Source of the DNA: Lichenostomus cassidix | Taxonomy: Eukaryota; Chordata; Aves; Passeriformes; Meliphagidae | Length of the DNA: 64,000 bases | Reading direction: 5' to 3' | NCBI GenBank assembly: GCA_008360975.2 | Contig: CM039183.1 | Span: forward strand, 41,965,850 to 42,029,849 | Part shown: piece by piece, positions 12,801-23,687 of the stretch | How positions within the stretch are numbered: position 1 is the first letter of the stretch | How the letters are laid out: the number at the start of each line of letters is the position of its first letter | Position numbers and translations under genes: made by a program | Notes under the pieces: model-generated | What the model saw: only the letters and a program-made list of their open reading frames with translations | The model's database searches: none | Told to the model about the DNA's origin: nothing

Positions 12801-14436
12801 TGTCTCACTAGATGAAACAGAGGTCAAAAATTCAATGCAATGTGACAACACTGTTATTTCACTTACTATTATGGCAACATCCTCTGGTACCACAAGCGTT
12901 AAGACTTGCATAAACATTCCAATTTGAAATCTTATTTTGAGAGATCTGCAGCTCAGTCACAGAGATTTGCTGTAGGCAGAACTTGTCATACAAATATTCA
13001 GCCTAGAACTAATTTTCTTTAACATGTTTTAACATCTTCCAAAACAAACAAAGACTTCAGCACTTTTAAAAATACAGTTCTCTGTATCTTGATCAAAACA
13101 TAGGACTTGATTCAACAATGAGCAGCTGCAGTTTAAAGCTAACATAAAGTATGGTAAGGTTAAGTGAATTGACTTACTCTGGAAGTAAACTAGAATAGCA
13201 CACAAGTAGATCAGGCTCAAAGTCACTTTGTTTATTAGATACTCTGTAAGAGCCTCTACTAGATTTTACTTTAACACCAGCTTGAATCCAGCTGAATTCT
13301 GCTCCTCAGAATAATGTGTCCGAAAAGGATTGAAAACCTTGTTTATAAAAATCTGTTTCCAGATGATCATATATCATTTACTGAGGCATCCAACAATGTT
13401 TCAAACTTGTTTCAGCTAAGATAAGTTGGACGAGTGCATCTCGCATCTCCTGTTCTCATTTACTCAAAATGAAAAATCACCTTCAAGGGATAATACATTG
13501 TGTTGAACACAAAACAGGGCTGACTTCAAATAATCCAAACACTGATCTAGCTTGCTAGCTAAAGCAGGTCAGGGTGTTTTGCATTCTGTTTAAGATCTTC
13601 ATAACATTAATCTAAACATTAAAGGCAACAAAAGCAATGAACAATAAAAAATTCCAGAAAACATACTGTACTGCTGAACACCACACCTGTGCTTGTTTTC
13701 TGGTGCTGCTCTCATGCTGAAGGGAGAGAAAAAGGGGCTGTCAGTGGGTGACTCACTTCAGAGGAGCTCTGGGATATCGTCCAGCTGAACCACCTTCTGC
13801 AAACCCTTGTTTTCCTTCTCCAGCTATTAAGAAAATACACATGATGAGTTCAGATGTAGCAAGCTTCATCCAGACAGATCTTCCTTGAGAATCTGTAGCA
13901 GAAACACAAGTGAGAGGATTGCTACCAAGCACCCTTCTTGGATTTGCAGCAAATAGCAACAGCATGTTTGGAAACAGCCTTAAACTAAAGTTTATTTTCC
14001 TTTCAGTAACCACACTCCTCTGGGAGGTTTCAGCAAATGTGCATCTCAGAAGGTGTATGCACATGTTTTTTACTTCAGCCTCTGCCCAACACCAACATTT
14101 TTGACTGTCTATCAGGAGGATGTGTGCCTCTGCAGATGTGACCTTGTGGCCACCTCCCCAGATGACATCAATGGCAAAGCATCTCCTTTCCCCAAACTGT
14201 AACCAGACAAAATCTCAGATGTAACAAAAGGAAAAAATAACATTGCTGCATCTCCAAAGAGCATTAGGGTTGGTGGGAAAGAGCAGGAATGGGGCAGAAA
14301 CTACAGTTATGCTGCATGTCCCTGGAAAACATGGGTAAATAACTGAAACAGAGAACTGCTAAGATGGTCAGGGGCCTTAAGTATGTGGGCAAAAATTGGC
14401 AGTTGAGAGTAGTGAATTGTTTAATCTTCTTTAATC

Positions 14437-14775
14437 TGATAAAGAAGGGACTAAGGGCTGATTTAATAGCAGTCTACAACAATTTTTAGAGTACTTACAC
14501 AACTGAAACAAGCCAAAAATTTGGTAGTGCCAGCTGATAGCAAGGGGCAACATCCACAGAGTGTGGCTGGGATGGACATTAAAAACCTCCAGCTTTATTG
14601 GGGGATAATACAGGGTATTCAGGGAGGCTGTGGAACCTCTGTCCTTGGAGGTTTGCAAGACTTGGCTGGACAAAGCCATACCTAACCTGGTAAAGTGGCA
14701 GTGTTGGTTTAGGAGGTTGGACATGACGACCTCCAGACATTCCTTCCAGCCAAAATTTCTGTCACAAATTGTAAG
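14437..14775 (+). mobile_element. CR1 LINE 3' fragment
   Basis: Starts with gaagggactaagggctgatt, comparable to the CR1 'GAGGCTGAGGGGTGACCT' stretch, and runs through tgtggaacctctgtccttgg and ggaggttggacatgacgacc to the 3' end tccttccagccaaaatttctg. These are the classical landmarks of the last 300-plus bases of avian CR1. Truncated at the 5' side, as is usual, and lacking an intact 8-bp tail repeat. Confidence 0.85.
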
Positions 14776-17700
14776 TCCTGTTAATTGACAGTAACTGAAA
14801 CAGCTTCAAAAGGAAATGAGGTCCCTCACGGGGGAGGAGAAAATGTCTCTGCATGTATGAAAAATGGACTCTGAACCTTCCAAATCCGTGTGGACCAAAT
14901 GATGAAAATGCACTTGGAGATGAAAGAGACGTTTACTTTTCTGGAAATGTTGCCTTAGCAAGTTTAAAGTCATCAGATAATTTTAAAAGAACAAAAAGCA
15001 GCCTCATTAAAAACCAGAAACCTCCATATGTCTTGCTCAGAGCTGGAACATAAAGCCCCAGTCATAAAAGGTTCATAAAGAAGGGCATTTTTAAACAGTA
15101 CAATACCTAATACATATTGGGAGTTAAATATACTTTCAAAGGGACAGCTATTCAGCTGTACAGGCCACTGCTTTGGATGTCAGAAAAGATACTTCCTGCA
15201 CTTTAAATATAGATATAGCTCCTATGGTTACTTCCAAAATAACTTAGGAACCCTGAATTTATTTGTCTGCCACTAGAAAAAAGTTCTACAGTCAAGTTTG
15301 AATAATCTCATGGCTTCTGCAGAAGTTTTGTTAAAACTAAAACCATATATAAAAAAAGGAAAATCATATTTAGCCAGTGAAGATCATGTGGCCAAGAAAT
15401 AAAAGTATCTGAAGTTTCTTGTGTCACACTCCAGTGTGTAAGTAAGCAGCTGCAGCACATGGGGCAGATGGAGCCAGTGGAGGAAGGGGAGCAAGAGAGC
15501 AGGGAGCCTGCAGGCTAGCTGGGGACCCACAACAGGAATGGGAGACTTGTCTGTAACAAAAGGACTCACAAAACAATCTGAAAGATGCTAGAAAAACCCC
15601 CACTTTTCTCAGGTGCCAGATGGGACCATGCAATTTAGGAAGCTGCTCAAAACTCCACAACAGGAACAAGAGGGAAAAAATAGCCCTCATGGGTGGGGAG
15701 GAAAGATCTGATTGTGAACATTGGGTAAAAACAACCTGTCTCCATCAGATCAGAATATCTCTGTCAGCAATTATGTTGCTCTCATCTGTATTCTGATCAA
15801 ATCAAGTATTAGACACTAGACAGCCTTTTGATATTTCTGGCATATTCCATTCAAGGAGAAGGTGCAGGTTTATCTGCAGCTCTGATGCCTCTGAGCATCT
15901 GCATTTACTGTCAGCACACCTTAGAATGAGCTCTGAATGCTCACTCTCATTCACAACACTGAGGGATTCATTCCATCAACAGTAAGTGAATATTTCCACA
16001 TCACTCTAAAAAATGCAGCTTGGGTATTTCTGAGAACTTTCCTTGAGATGAAAAATAGTGATTTTTATCGAGGGAATTTGTAGTGTTTCTTGAATACATG
16101 GACAATTATCATTATTACCATATTGTTAGCCATTCACTGCAATGGGGTTTGCTGTACACATGGTGTGACAGAGAACCTGGGGTGCATTCAGGAATTATAC
16201 ACTGCCTGTTACACATGCAAGCCTAGTCATTTCTCTCTTCTTCACTCTAAGAGGATTATTAAACCATCTCTGTGACATTATAAAAACATTTTAAATGGGA
16301 TGCTCCCCTGTGCTAGTCTGTAGATTGAATTCACTTGCTCTCCTTAGGCTTCTTTCAAACTCTCTTCTACTTCATGTTTGATTTATAAAGAAAACCCCAA
16401 ACCAAACCAAACCAACTAAAAATAATCAGCAGCTGAGCAATGCTGTGTTGTTCTGCAGTAACAAACTAGGACAGACTGGGAAGGAAGGTACTGGCATGCA
16501 GTCTTAGCAGGAATTCACACTTCAAAAATCCAAGAGGATTTTATGCATGAACTTTAATAAGGCTATTTAGAGATGATGAAACTCTCCTGTCAGCATCCCT
16601 TTAAAGTTTCTGTGTATAAATATCAACAATCCTGCTGGACAATTGGCGAGACATTAGGAGGCTTATGGCATGCTGTGCTCTAAAGCTATCTAGTTTTAAA
16701 GAGAAAATTACTCATTTAATAGATATGGTTCTGTTGAAAGGACATTCTTCAGAGCTTAGTAAGAAGTTTAAACCACATTAACATTAGAAATCAATAAGCC
16801 AAACCACTGTGGACTACTGAGGTCACGGTTAATAAAGAACGACTTCAATTTTATTTTCATATCCTGTTTTTGGTCTAATCACTTGACCTCATTTTAAAAT
16901 ATGGTCTGGATGTAATTCATTCCACACAAAGAGACTGATTCTTTTCCCAGTTTTACTCTGTTCAGTAATTTCTATTATATTAAATCTGATTTACACCAGA
17001 GGAACTGAATACATTTTCTAATATTTTTAAGGAAATCAGCCACCCAGCTCACAAAGCAGAGCTCGATTTAATGGTGCCATTTGGAGTTTTTCTGGCTACA
17101 TATACAGCTTCTGTTGCCTATGTAACATAAAAATATGTAGGAATGAGCCCATTGTTTGCTTTCTCCTTTGAATGGCAGATTACCCATTCCTCATTGTCCC
17201 AGCTACGTAGACTGCAAAGATGGTACAGCATTTCCCCCATTGGAAACAAGGTTGCCTCTGGTCTGCATACAGGCTGAAAGCATGCTGAACATATTTATAT
17301 ATTAATTAGAGCTTATGCCAAAGATCATACTCATCCACAAGCATTTCAGCAAACAGGCTTTGAAGTGGTCGAGTATTAAGCCTCCCTGAAGTTCCTTTCT
17401 AAGCTTTCTGACAGGAGAAGCCACAGAAAGCACCAACACAGGATATTTGTACCTTTACAAAACCCCATATATTTCCTAAAAAATGAAGACATTGCAATTC
17501 TGAAGGAGCATTTTGTTTTATGCTTGTTTTTACTGAATGCTCTACTGAGAAACTCAGTTCTTAGCAAACAAAAGGAAGACCAAGAATCCAGAAGCTGTGT
17601 GGCAGAAGACAGTCAGTCAAATTTGAGCACAAACAGCTTAAAGTTGCACTACTGCAAGCATATTCTTCCTGTTTCTCTGGTCTTACATACAGGAGAAACG

Positions 17701-18689
17701 TTGCTTGTTGGAAAGAAACACTTTGTCTTGGATTTGGGAAAGGAATATCCATCATCTTGAATAGAATGTCTGTGCAGAAGCAGAAACACAGCACTGATGA
17801 GAATGCAGATACCTCAGGTTTCCACCAAAAAAAAAAAAACCTTATATTATCTATCAAATTTATGCCTGAGCTGAAAGCAAGACTACAGTGTTAGTGGTTA
17901 CAAGAATCTCAGTTGGCCAGACTACTATTTGCTACTGGACAACCCTGGGATCACTTATTTTTTCTATTATTAACAGCTCTTATCACTCAAGGAATCATAC
18001 ATTTTCATCCATTCCAAAATAGGAATTAAAAAAAGAGAAGAAATTAGTTTCTAACACTTTAAATTTGTGTTCAGTATAACCAAGCCCCACAGTGTAAATT
18101 CAGTCGTAACTACCTGAGTACTGCAGAGCTTCTCCCAGGTTCCTGATCAGGGCTAACACATGGGTTTTCTCAAGGCAAGCTCACAATTGTTTTCTGGGTT
18201 CAAAACAGTGGATTTATGAAATATAAAACAGGTTGGGAAAATTTCCTATTCTTTAAAGTTCTAGTCTTTGGACATGGAGTCATTAGTCAATGTATTGTCA
18301 TGATTACTACTGCTGCACTTCACATATCCCACTTTCTGACACGGCAAGGTTTTGTCTCCTTACTTTCCCATAGTCACTCCTCAGAATTATTTTAAACACA
18401 CACTGCTGATGTCTAGACACAAGGGCACCTGAATTGGTACCAACAGCATATTCAGTAATTTTTAATTTTTTAAAAAAAATTTTATGACTTTGGTCAGAAA
18501 ATCCCCATCAGCTGTTTTTTAGCTTTTGAGATTTAATTATTTGCTATTGTATAGGAAGAACACATTAAATAGATGTACAACCTTTCTGCAAACACATGAG
18601 TATCCTTCCTCTATCAGCCCTAGTTTATTCCAGAGAGAACAAGGTCAATATGACTGCTGGGGAACACACCTGATCCAGGCAGATTGAAA
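14776..18689. other. Intergenic, no gene recognised
   Basis: AT-rich sequence without coding signal. It contains a CCAAA-type microsatellite at about 16,395-16,414, an adjacent MEF2-like site plus E-box (16,416-16,435), and a poly(A) run near 17,826-17,840. The stretch 16,550-17,350 holds several TAAT homeodomain-type cores and could be conserved non-coding DNA, but I cannot test conservation. Confidence 0.4.
16416..16435 (+). promoter_or_regulatory. MEF2-like site next to an E-box
   Basis: CTAAAAATAA (16,416-16,425) fits the MEF2 consensus CTAWWWWTAR exactly, and CAGCTG (16,430-16,435) is an E-box four bases away. Such pairs occur in muscle and neuronal enhancers, but chance occurrence in an AT-rich window is quite possible. 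Confidence 0.25.
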
Positions 18690-19260
18690 TGAGGTTTGAG
18701 CTCTGTGTGAGACCCTGGGGACAAGAGGCTGGGAACTATCAACCTTTGGGATAACAAAGGCTGTTATCCCATGAAGGCAGGTGACACCAGCCAGGTGAAA
18801 GGACACTGAGAAACACAGTGGGAGTGGGAACTGCTGACCTTTTGGATAACCAAAGAGATGTAGACAGGTGAGCCAATGAGATGGATGGACACGGAGAGGG
18901 AGGCAAGAGCCAAAGACTCAGGAGGAACAGCAGGACTTGCACCCAGGCAGATTTTGAGGGGATAAAAGCTCAGGGGGCTCATCACTGGAGGTTCCTCCTC
19001 AGAGGCAGCAGCTCAAGGTGTGTCTGTGTTACTGTGCCATGGATAAATGGCTTCATGGAATGAGACATCTGAGATTCTGCCATGGCAAGCTGGTCTGACT
19101 CTGTGAGTGTGATGTGTGGGGAGCCAAGCAGGGCATCTCTCAGCTCTCTGGAGCCATCCTTTTGAAGGGGCTTTGGTCCCAGCAGTGAAAGTCTCTGGCC
19201 TTGGAACAGCCAGGGAATCTCATGAATGGGCAGACTGGGAAGTTTCCTTAACAATGACCA
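18690..19260 (+). mobile_element. Candidate solo LTR of an endogenous retrovirus (ends not resolved)
   Basis: A block richer in GC than its surroundings. It holds two diverged direct repeats of about 95 bp starting gggaact at 18,731 and 18,826 (shared pieces: acctttgggataac / accttttggataac and caggtga...ggacac), then CCAAT at 18,873-18,877 and a TATA-like gataaaag at 18,961-18,968. U3 repeats, CCAAT and TATA in this order are LTR-like. I could not define the TG...CA ends or a target-site duplication, and no internal viral coding region adjoins it. It could instead be another GC-rich repeat. Confidence 0.4.
18748..18770. repeat. Inverted repeat, 9-bp stems
   Basis: gggataaca and tgttatccc flank a five-base loop (aaggc), inside the first of the two LTR-like direct repeats. 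The second repeat has lost the right arm. Confidence 0.85.
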
Positions 19261-22200
19261 CTACAAGAGCAATTCTGTGATGCTGTATAGCAAGAAGCTT
19301 TTAAATAGCCACAGTTAGTGGAAGAAAATAAAAAATGAAACAAAAGACATAATACAATTTCCCCCAAGAAGTCAATAAAATTAATGGGATTCCAACACTA
19401 ATATCTTTGAAGCTTTCCAGTGATTTCTAAACTAGAAGGCTATGAGCAATTTGGTCTCTTCACTCCATTCCCTGGTCCTGCTATGACCCTTTTAAGACCA
19501 TGTAACAACCAGAGCTGGTTGTCTGTCTGAAAGGAGAATCAAAATAAAATTTAAAAAAAAAAAAATCCTCTCTATCCTCCCTCCCACTTTTTTAATTGCT
19601 TCCCTTATGAAGCTTTTGGAAATCTGCTAGATGCAGTTATTATGGAAATACATATTCTTGATTGGTTTTTTTGGTATGAGTTCTTGATGAACTCATACCA
19701 GCCTTGCTTTCTGTTCTGCAGCCACTGGATAAACAATGTGAACACAGTGAAATGTTCAGGCCCTGCTGCTCTATGGCTGGCCAGACCATGCACCTATTGC
19801 AGAACTTTGCCTTCTGCCACTGGACTCTCCATGAGAGAGAACAAAGGCAACATGCTGAAAGAGAGAAATAAAAGGAGTGCAAGGAATCAAAGGAAAAATA
19901 CAAACTGTGTGTATGGAGAAAAGACCTGAGATCAAGATTTACATTTGCTTTTGAGTTGAAAGACATTATAGTCTTTGCTGTGGAAGAAAGAAGATGGGAT
20001 GAAGAATAATTTGTTTCAGCAATAATTAATGGCTCTGATGGCTTCAAATTGCACAACACAAATTCATGAGTTTCACTGACTTCCTCATGTATTAGAACCA
20101 GTCAGCACAGAGCTCAAGAAGTGCTGCAACAACATAATGCACGTAGCAATTCTCTTTTTTTTCCCCATACTGAAAATTCTTTTCCTAAACAACTGCTCTA
20201 CAATTAGCTAGTTTGTATGACAAATATTCTAAAAATTTTCCCACATAACTAGATTTTAGGCACAAAAAAGGATGAACTATTTTGAGTATTTACAACAAGT
20301 AAGACACAGAGGATCTAAATAGCTTCTGTATAAAGCTATCACATGCCTAAACCAAGTATGACTACCCTCTCAGGAACAGAAAAAATACTAGAAATTATCC
20401 CTTATGTTTGTAATAGTGGTCTCAGAAAAAAACCTCTACATAATAAAATACAGTCCACATTGTAATAAATGTCTCAGTAAGGATTCCGTAAATAAAGATC
20501 TGCATATAAATCTTGATATGTCACCTCTAGAGCAGAAGCAAAACATTTTGTAATTTTGCCATGGTTGGTGTTTTTCCCTCTTACAGAAGTAAACATCTGC
20601 ATTGGCTCATATTTGATTTTGGCATCTCAGCACTGCTGGGAGGACTTTGTTGACATTTTAAACACTTCCATATAACTGTTTTAATTCACATCACAAACAC
20701 ATCTTTGAAGTCAATTTCCCAATCACCCCCACCTACTCGGCTTCAGATCATACAGAATGGTCTTAGAGCACACAGCCTTCTGACAGAGCCAAACTTATAT
20801 GATTTCAGCCACTGAAAGGCATCCAATTGTGGAAGTGGACAAGGAAGAGCCTGAAAGATCTTAAAAACTGGGTTAGCAATACCCTGAATTTTCTGACTGC
20901 TCCACACTAGTTGTTCATGTAAATGTAGTCTTTGCCTTCATTTGTCTAAACTGGGAATTTTTGTGAGCAAAATGCTTTCAACAGGGTTATTCTTAAAAAA
21001 CCCAGTTAATTAAAATGTCCAATTAAATGTCCTAGACCTATGCCAAAACTGTATTATGGTCTCTGATAAATACTGTATTCTTGTGTCATTAAAATACTAA
21101 CAGCCAGACTAAGAACTTTTCCCCATGGTGAAGGTTAATTAAGGAAACACCATGTGCCCCCAGTGCAACTGCTTTTGTCAGCAAAAGATATAGGAGATTT
21201 GTAGACAGTTTTCTATCAGTTTTGGAAATCAAATATTTTCAATTGGATGGGAAAAATAGAAAAAATAACTACTGAAAGTCTGTTTATGCACAGTTATAAT
21301 TATTACTGCTGGTTTTCAGTAACTGAGATATAAAGAACTAAAATGAATAGTAGACTATAAACTCTTCTACAAACATAACAGTGTCCTTCAGAACCAGCTT
21401 ACCCTCAAGTTCATTTCAGTTAGCACAGCTTTTCAAAGGGAGCAGACCAATCCACACAGAAATGTGTTCACAGACAAATTGCCCAAGTTGTTCAGCACTG
21501 TTATTTGGCAAGGTCTCCAGCCAGATGGGTTTGCTAATGACTTCTATAAGGTGCTTAAATCAGAAGCTACTGTAACACATGACTGCCATGTTTAATTACC
21601 TGGTTAATACAGCTTAGTGAATATTGTTTGGTATGTAAAAGTCAGAGTTTTTGATGAAAAATACAAAGACGAAATGGTCTTTTTAATTTTAATGTAAGGA
21701 TACCAAAGGCTTGATTATCTGTGCCTATATAACCTTTCCTGAGAAGTCTCTCAGAACAATTGTTACAACAGTGACAGACATTTGTTCAACTTATAAAACA
21801 TTTCTCAGCCAATGTGCACTAACAATGAGAGTGGAATTTTAGTTGCATGAGTTGAATATATTTTTTAATTATTCAACAATTCTCTATAGGTTTGTCTGAA
21901 AGCATTCAGCAGCCAAGAGAAAACTGGGATAAAACTATGATCTTGAACTTTTTCCTTTTTCTTCAGGATAACTCAGATGTGCTCACTAGCTTCATTTCAT
22001 TTTGCAAAGGTGTCCTTTTTTGGTGTAGACTCTAAGCTCAGCACTGAACACAAACCATCTCACATATGCTAACACTGCAGTCAAGTCCTCAATTGTTGGC
22101 ACAAGAAAATGGCAAGTTATTTCCTGCCACAACTAACACAAGGTAGTATGAGGAAACTAGACCTCTTTTGAAAATTTTCTCTAGGAAAGAGAATTTTTCA

Positions 22201-22454
22201 GTAAAGCAGTTGTTTTTCCTTCTAGGCCTATGAACAGTCCAAACAGCTTTTGTTCCAGGTGAAGAGTTCTAGGACTGGATGTACCAAAGAAATAAACTGT
22301 GATAATATTGGCAACCCCTCCTTGGTAACAAGAGATCCTGAGAGCTCGGAGGGGTTGGACTGTCTCTGGATGGACAGCCCAGAGATTGGGCTGAATGGAA
22401 ACCTGAGCTATTACGGAAAACAATGATTACAGATAATACAAGATAAAATAATTC
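19261..22454. other. Intergenic, between candidate LTR and SIPA1L2 3' end
   Basis: AT-rich with no supported gene. It holds a poly(A) run near 19,552-19,564 and an 11-bp-stem inverted repeat at 19,673-19,699. A 139-codon minus frame around 19,640-20,059 has no recognisable motif and is opposed by a frame on the plus strand. Confidence 0.45.
19673..19699. repeat. Inverted repeat, 11-bp perfect stems, 5-base loop
   Basis: ggtatgagttc and gaactcatacc flank ttgat. The pairing does not extend beyond 11 bp, which is too short for a microRNA precursor. Confidence 0.9.
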
Positions 22455-23540
22455 AGGTTTAGCTTTTAAACATTTATTAAAAAAGCAGGATGTATGTTCA
22501 TTTCAAATTAAACAGTTAAAAATGTTAAAGCATACAAACAAATCAATTGTGTACTAGCAGCATCCAATTGTTAGAATTTTCTAGAACTCCTCAGTACAGT
22601 CTTGGCAAGCTAAAAATATTACAACTTGCAACCAACTGACCTCACCATAGTGCAGATAAAACAAACTTTATAAAAACAACAATTTAAGGTTAAATAAGCT
22701 TAAATAAAGGTGTTAAATACAAGACACTTGATCAAAGCTTCTGTACAAAGATAAACAAATTTGGCATTGTACAACTGATTGGCTGGCTCACACCATACAT
22801 GATTTCAATAGTTAAGCAGTGTAACTGTTTAGCTGAACATCAACTATACAAAAGTAACTGAAGTTGGGAATGGGCTAACCCCAGTGAGCCATTTACAAGG
22901 CATGTGTATTTTTAGAAAATCAGAACACTGTTTATATTCAGGCACCATTTGTTCCTGCAAATAAATAATCTCTAATGTATCTGCATCCAAACTAGTGTTA
23001 AACACATCAGTGCTAACATTTTATAAACACAGCTCTGTGACTATTCACTATACCTCCATTCTTATTGCTATGACAATGTGGACTGTGGAAATAAAACTAC
23101 TGTACATACAAAAAAATAGAGCACCTTTTAAACATTAAAGTATATGTCTGGTTATTCTTTTTATCTTACAATACTGAAGCCCAAGCTAATTTAAATTGCT
23201 TTAACATCTTCACCAGCGCACCTGAAATGCAGGAACTAAAACCCCAAATATTCCTCTTCAGGCAAGCCCCAGCCAGAGCAACTTCTAAAAATGTCTAAAA
23301 TGACACTAAGGATTTTTTACATTCATCTGCACACAAACAAATATCTGCTATTCTCTGCTTTCTTCATACAAATTTAAAGACAGGTTGCCACAGTTCTCTC
23401 TCCTTTTCAAATGAATAAAGCTGGATAGAGAATGTAGCAGAAACACCTAAAATGGATTGTGAACACAGTGAAATTATTACCCCTCTAATTTAAAAGATAC
23501 AGCTGTTAGGTTGTTCAAGTAAGTATTTTGCAGGGGATTT
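22455..23540 (-). other. SIPA1L2: SIPA1L2 3' UTR (end approximate)
   Basis: Between the stop codon and the AATAAA at 22,478-22,473 the sequence is AT-rich and has no sustained open frame or repeat I recognise. The length, about 1.1 kb, is set only by the first clear poly(A) signal found on the minus strand; longer or shorter isoforms are possible. Confidence 0.55.
22473..22478 (-). terminator. Poly(A) signal AATAAA, candidate for SIPA1L2
   Basis: The + strand reads tttatt, so the transcript reads AATAAA about 1,060 nt after the stop codon. A U-rich and GU-containing stretch follows within about 60 nt (cttgtatt, then cattgttttcc). Inferred cleavage is near 22,455. Confidence 0.5.
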
Positions 23541-23687
23541 TTAGGATTTTTTGTCTATCGTATTAAAAAACCATTCCGTAAATTTCCTCAGTTGAGCAGC
23601 TGCTGTTTGAGACTCCTCCTGAAGTCTCATGTTATCTTGTCTCAGGTGCTGCACCTCTGCTTGGAGAACTGCCTTGTCCTGTTTTTC
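23541..23687 (-). CDS. SIPA1L2: SIPA1L2 last coding exon, leucine zipper and C-terminus
   Basis: The frame reads [35 protein letters not shown] and [13 protein letters not shown], then TAA (23,543-23,541). Heptad positions continue as E644, L651, L658, L665, A672, F679. The C-terminus agrees with SIPA1L2 as recalled, apart from single substitutions. Acceptor ctttgttaaccag. The stop is followed by AT-rich sequence without further family homology. Confidence 0.96.
   Translation of the reverse strand, partial: EKQDKAVLQAEVQHLRQDNMRLQEESQTAAAQLRKFTEWFFNTIDKKS

Larger units (their letters stand above)
1741..14436. other. Intergenic, no gene recognised
   Basis: About 12.7 kb of AT-rich sequence with scattered moderate-GC patches (for example 7,680-7,750, 9,330-9,500, 9,900-10,080 and 12,010-12,300). 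The open frames (up to about 158 codons) have no family motif, no splice-consistent extension and often overlap others on the opposite strand. Old unrecognised repeats are likely. Small items inside are an 18-bp palindrome at 3,022-3,039, a (TAAT)n stretch near 3,128-3,143, a 13-bp tandem pair at 3,826-3,851 and a purine-rich tract near 5,875-5,920. Confidence 0.45.
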
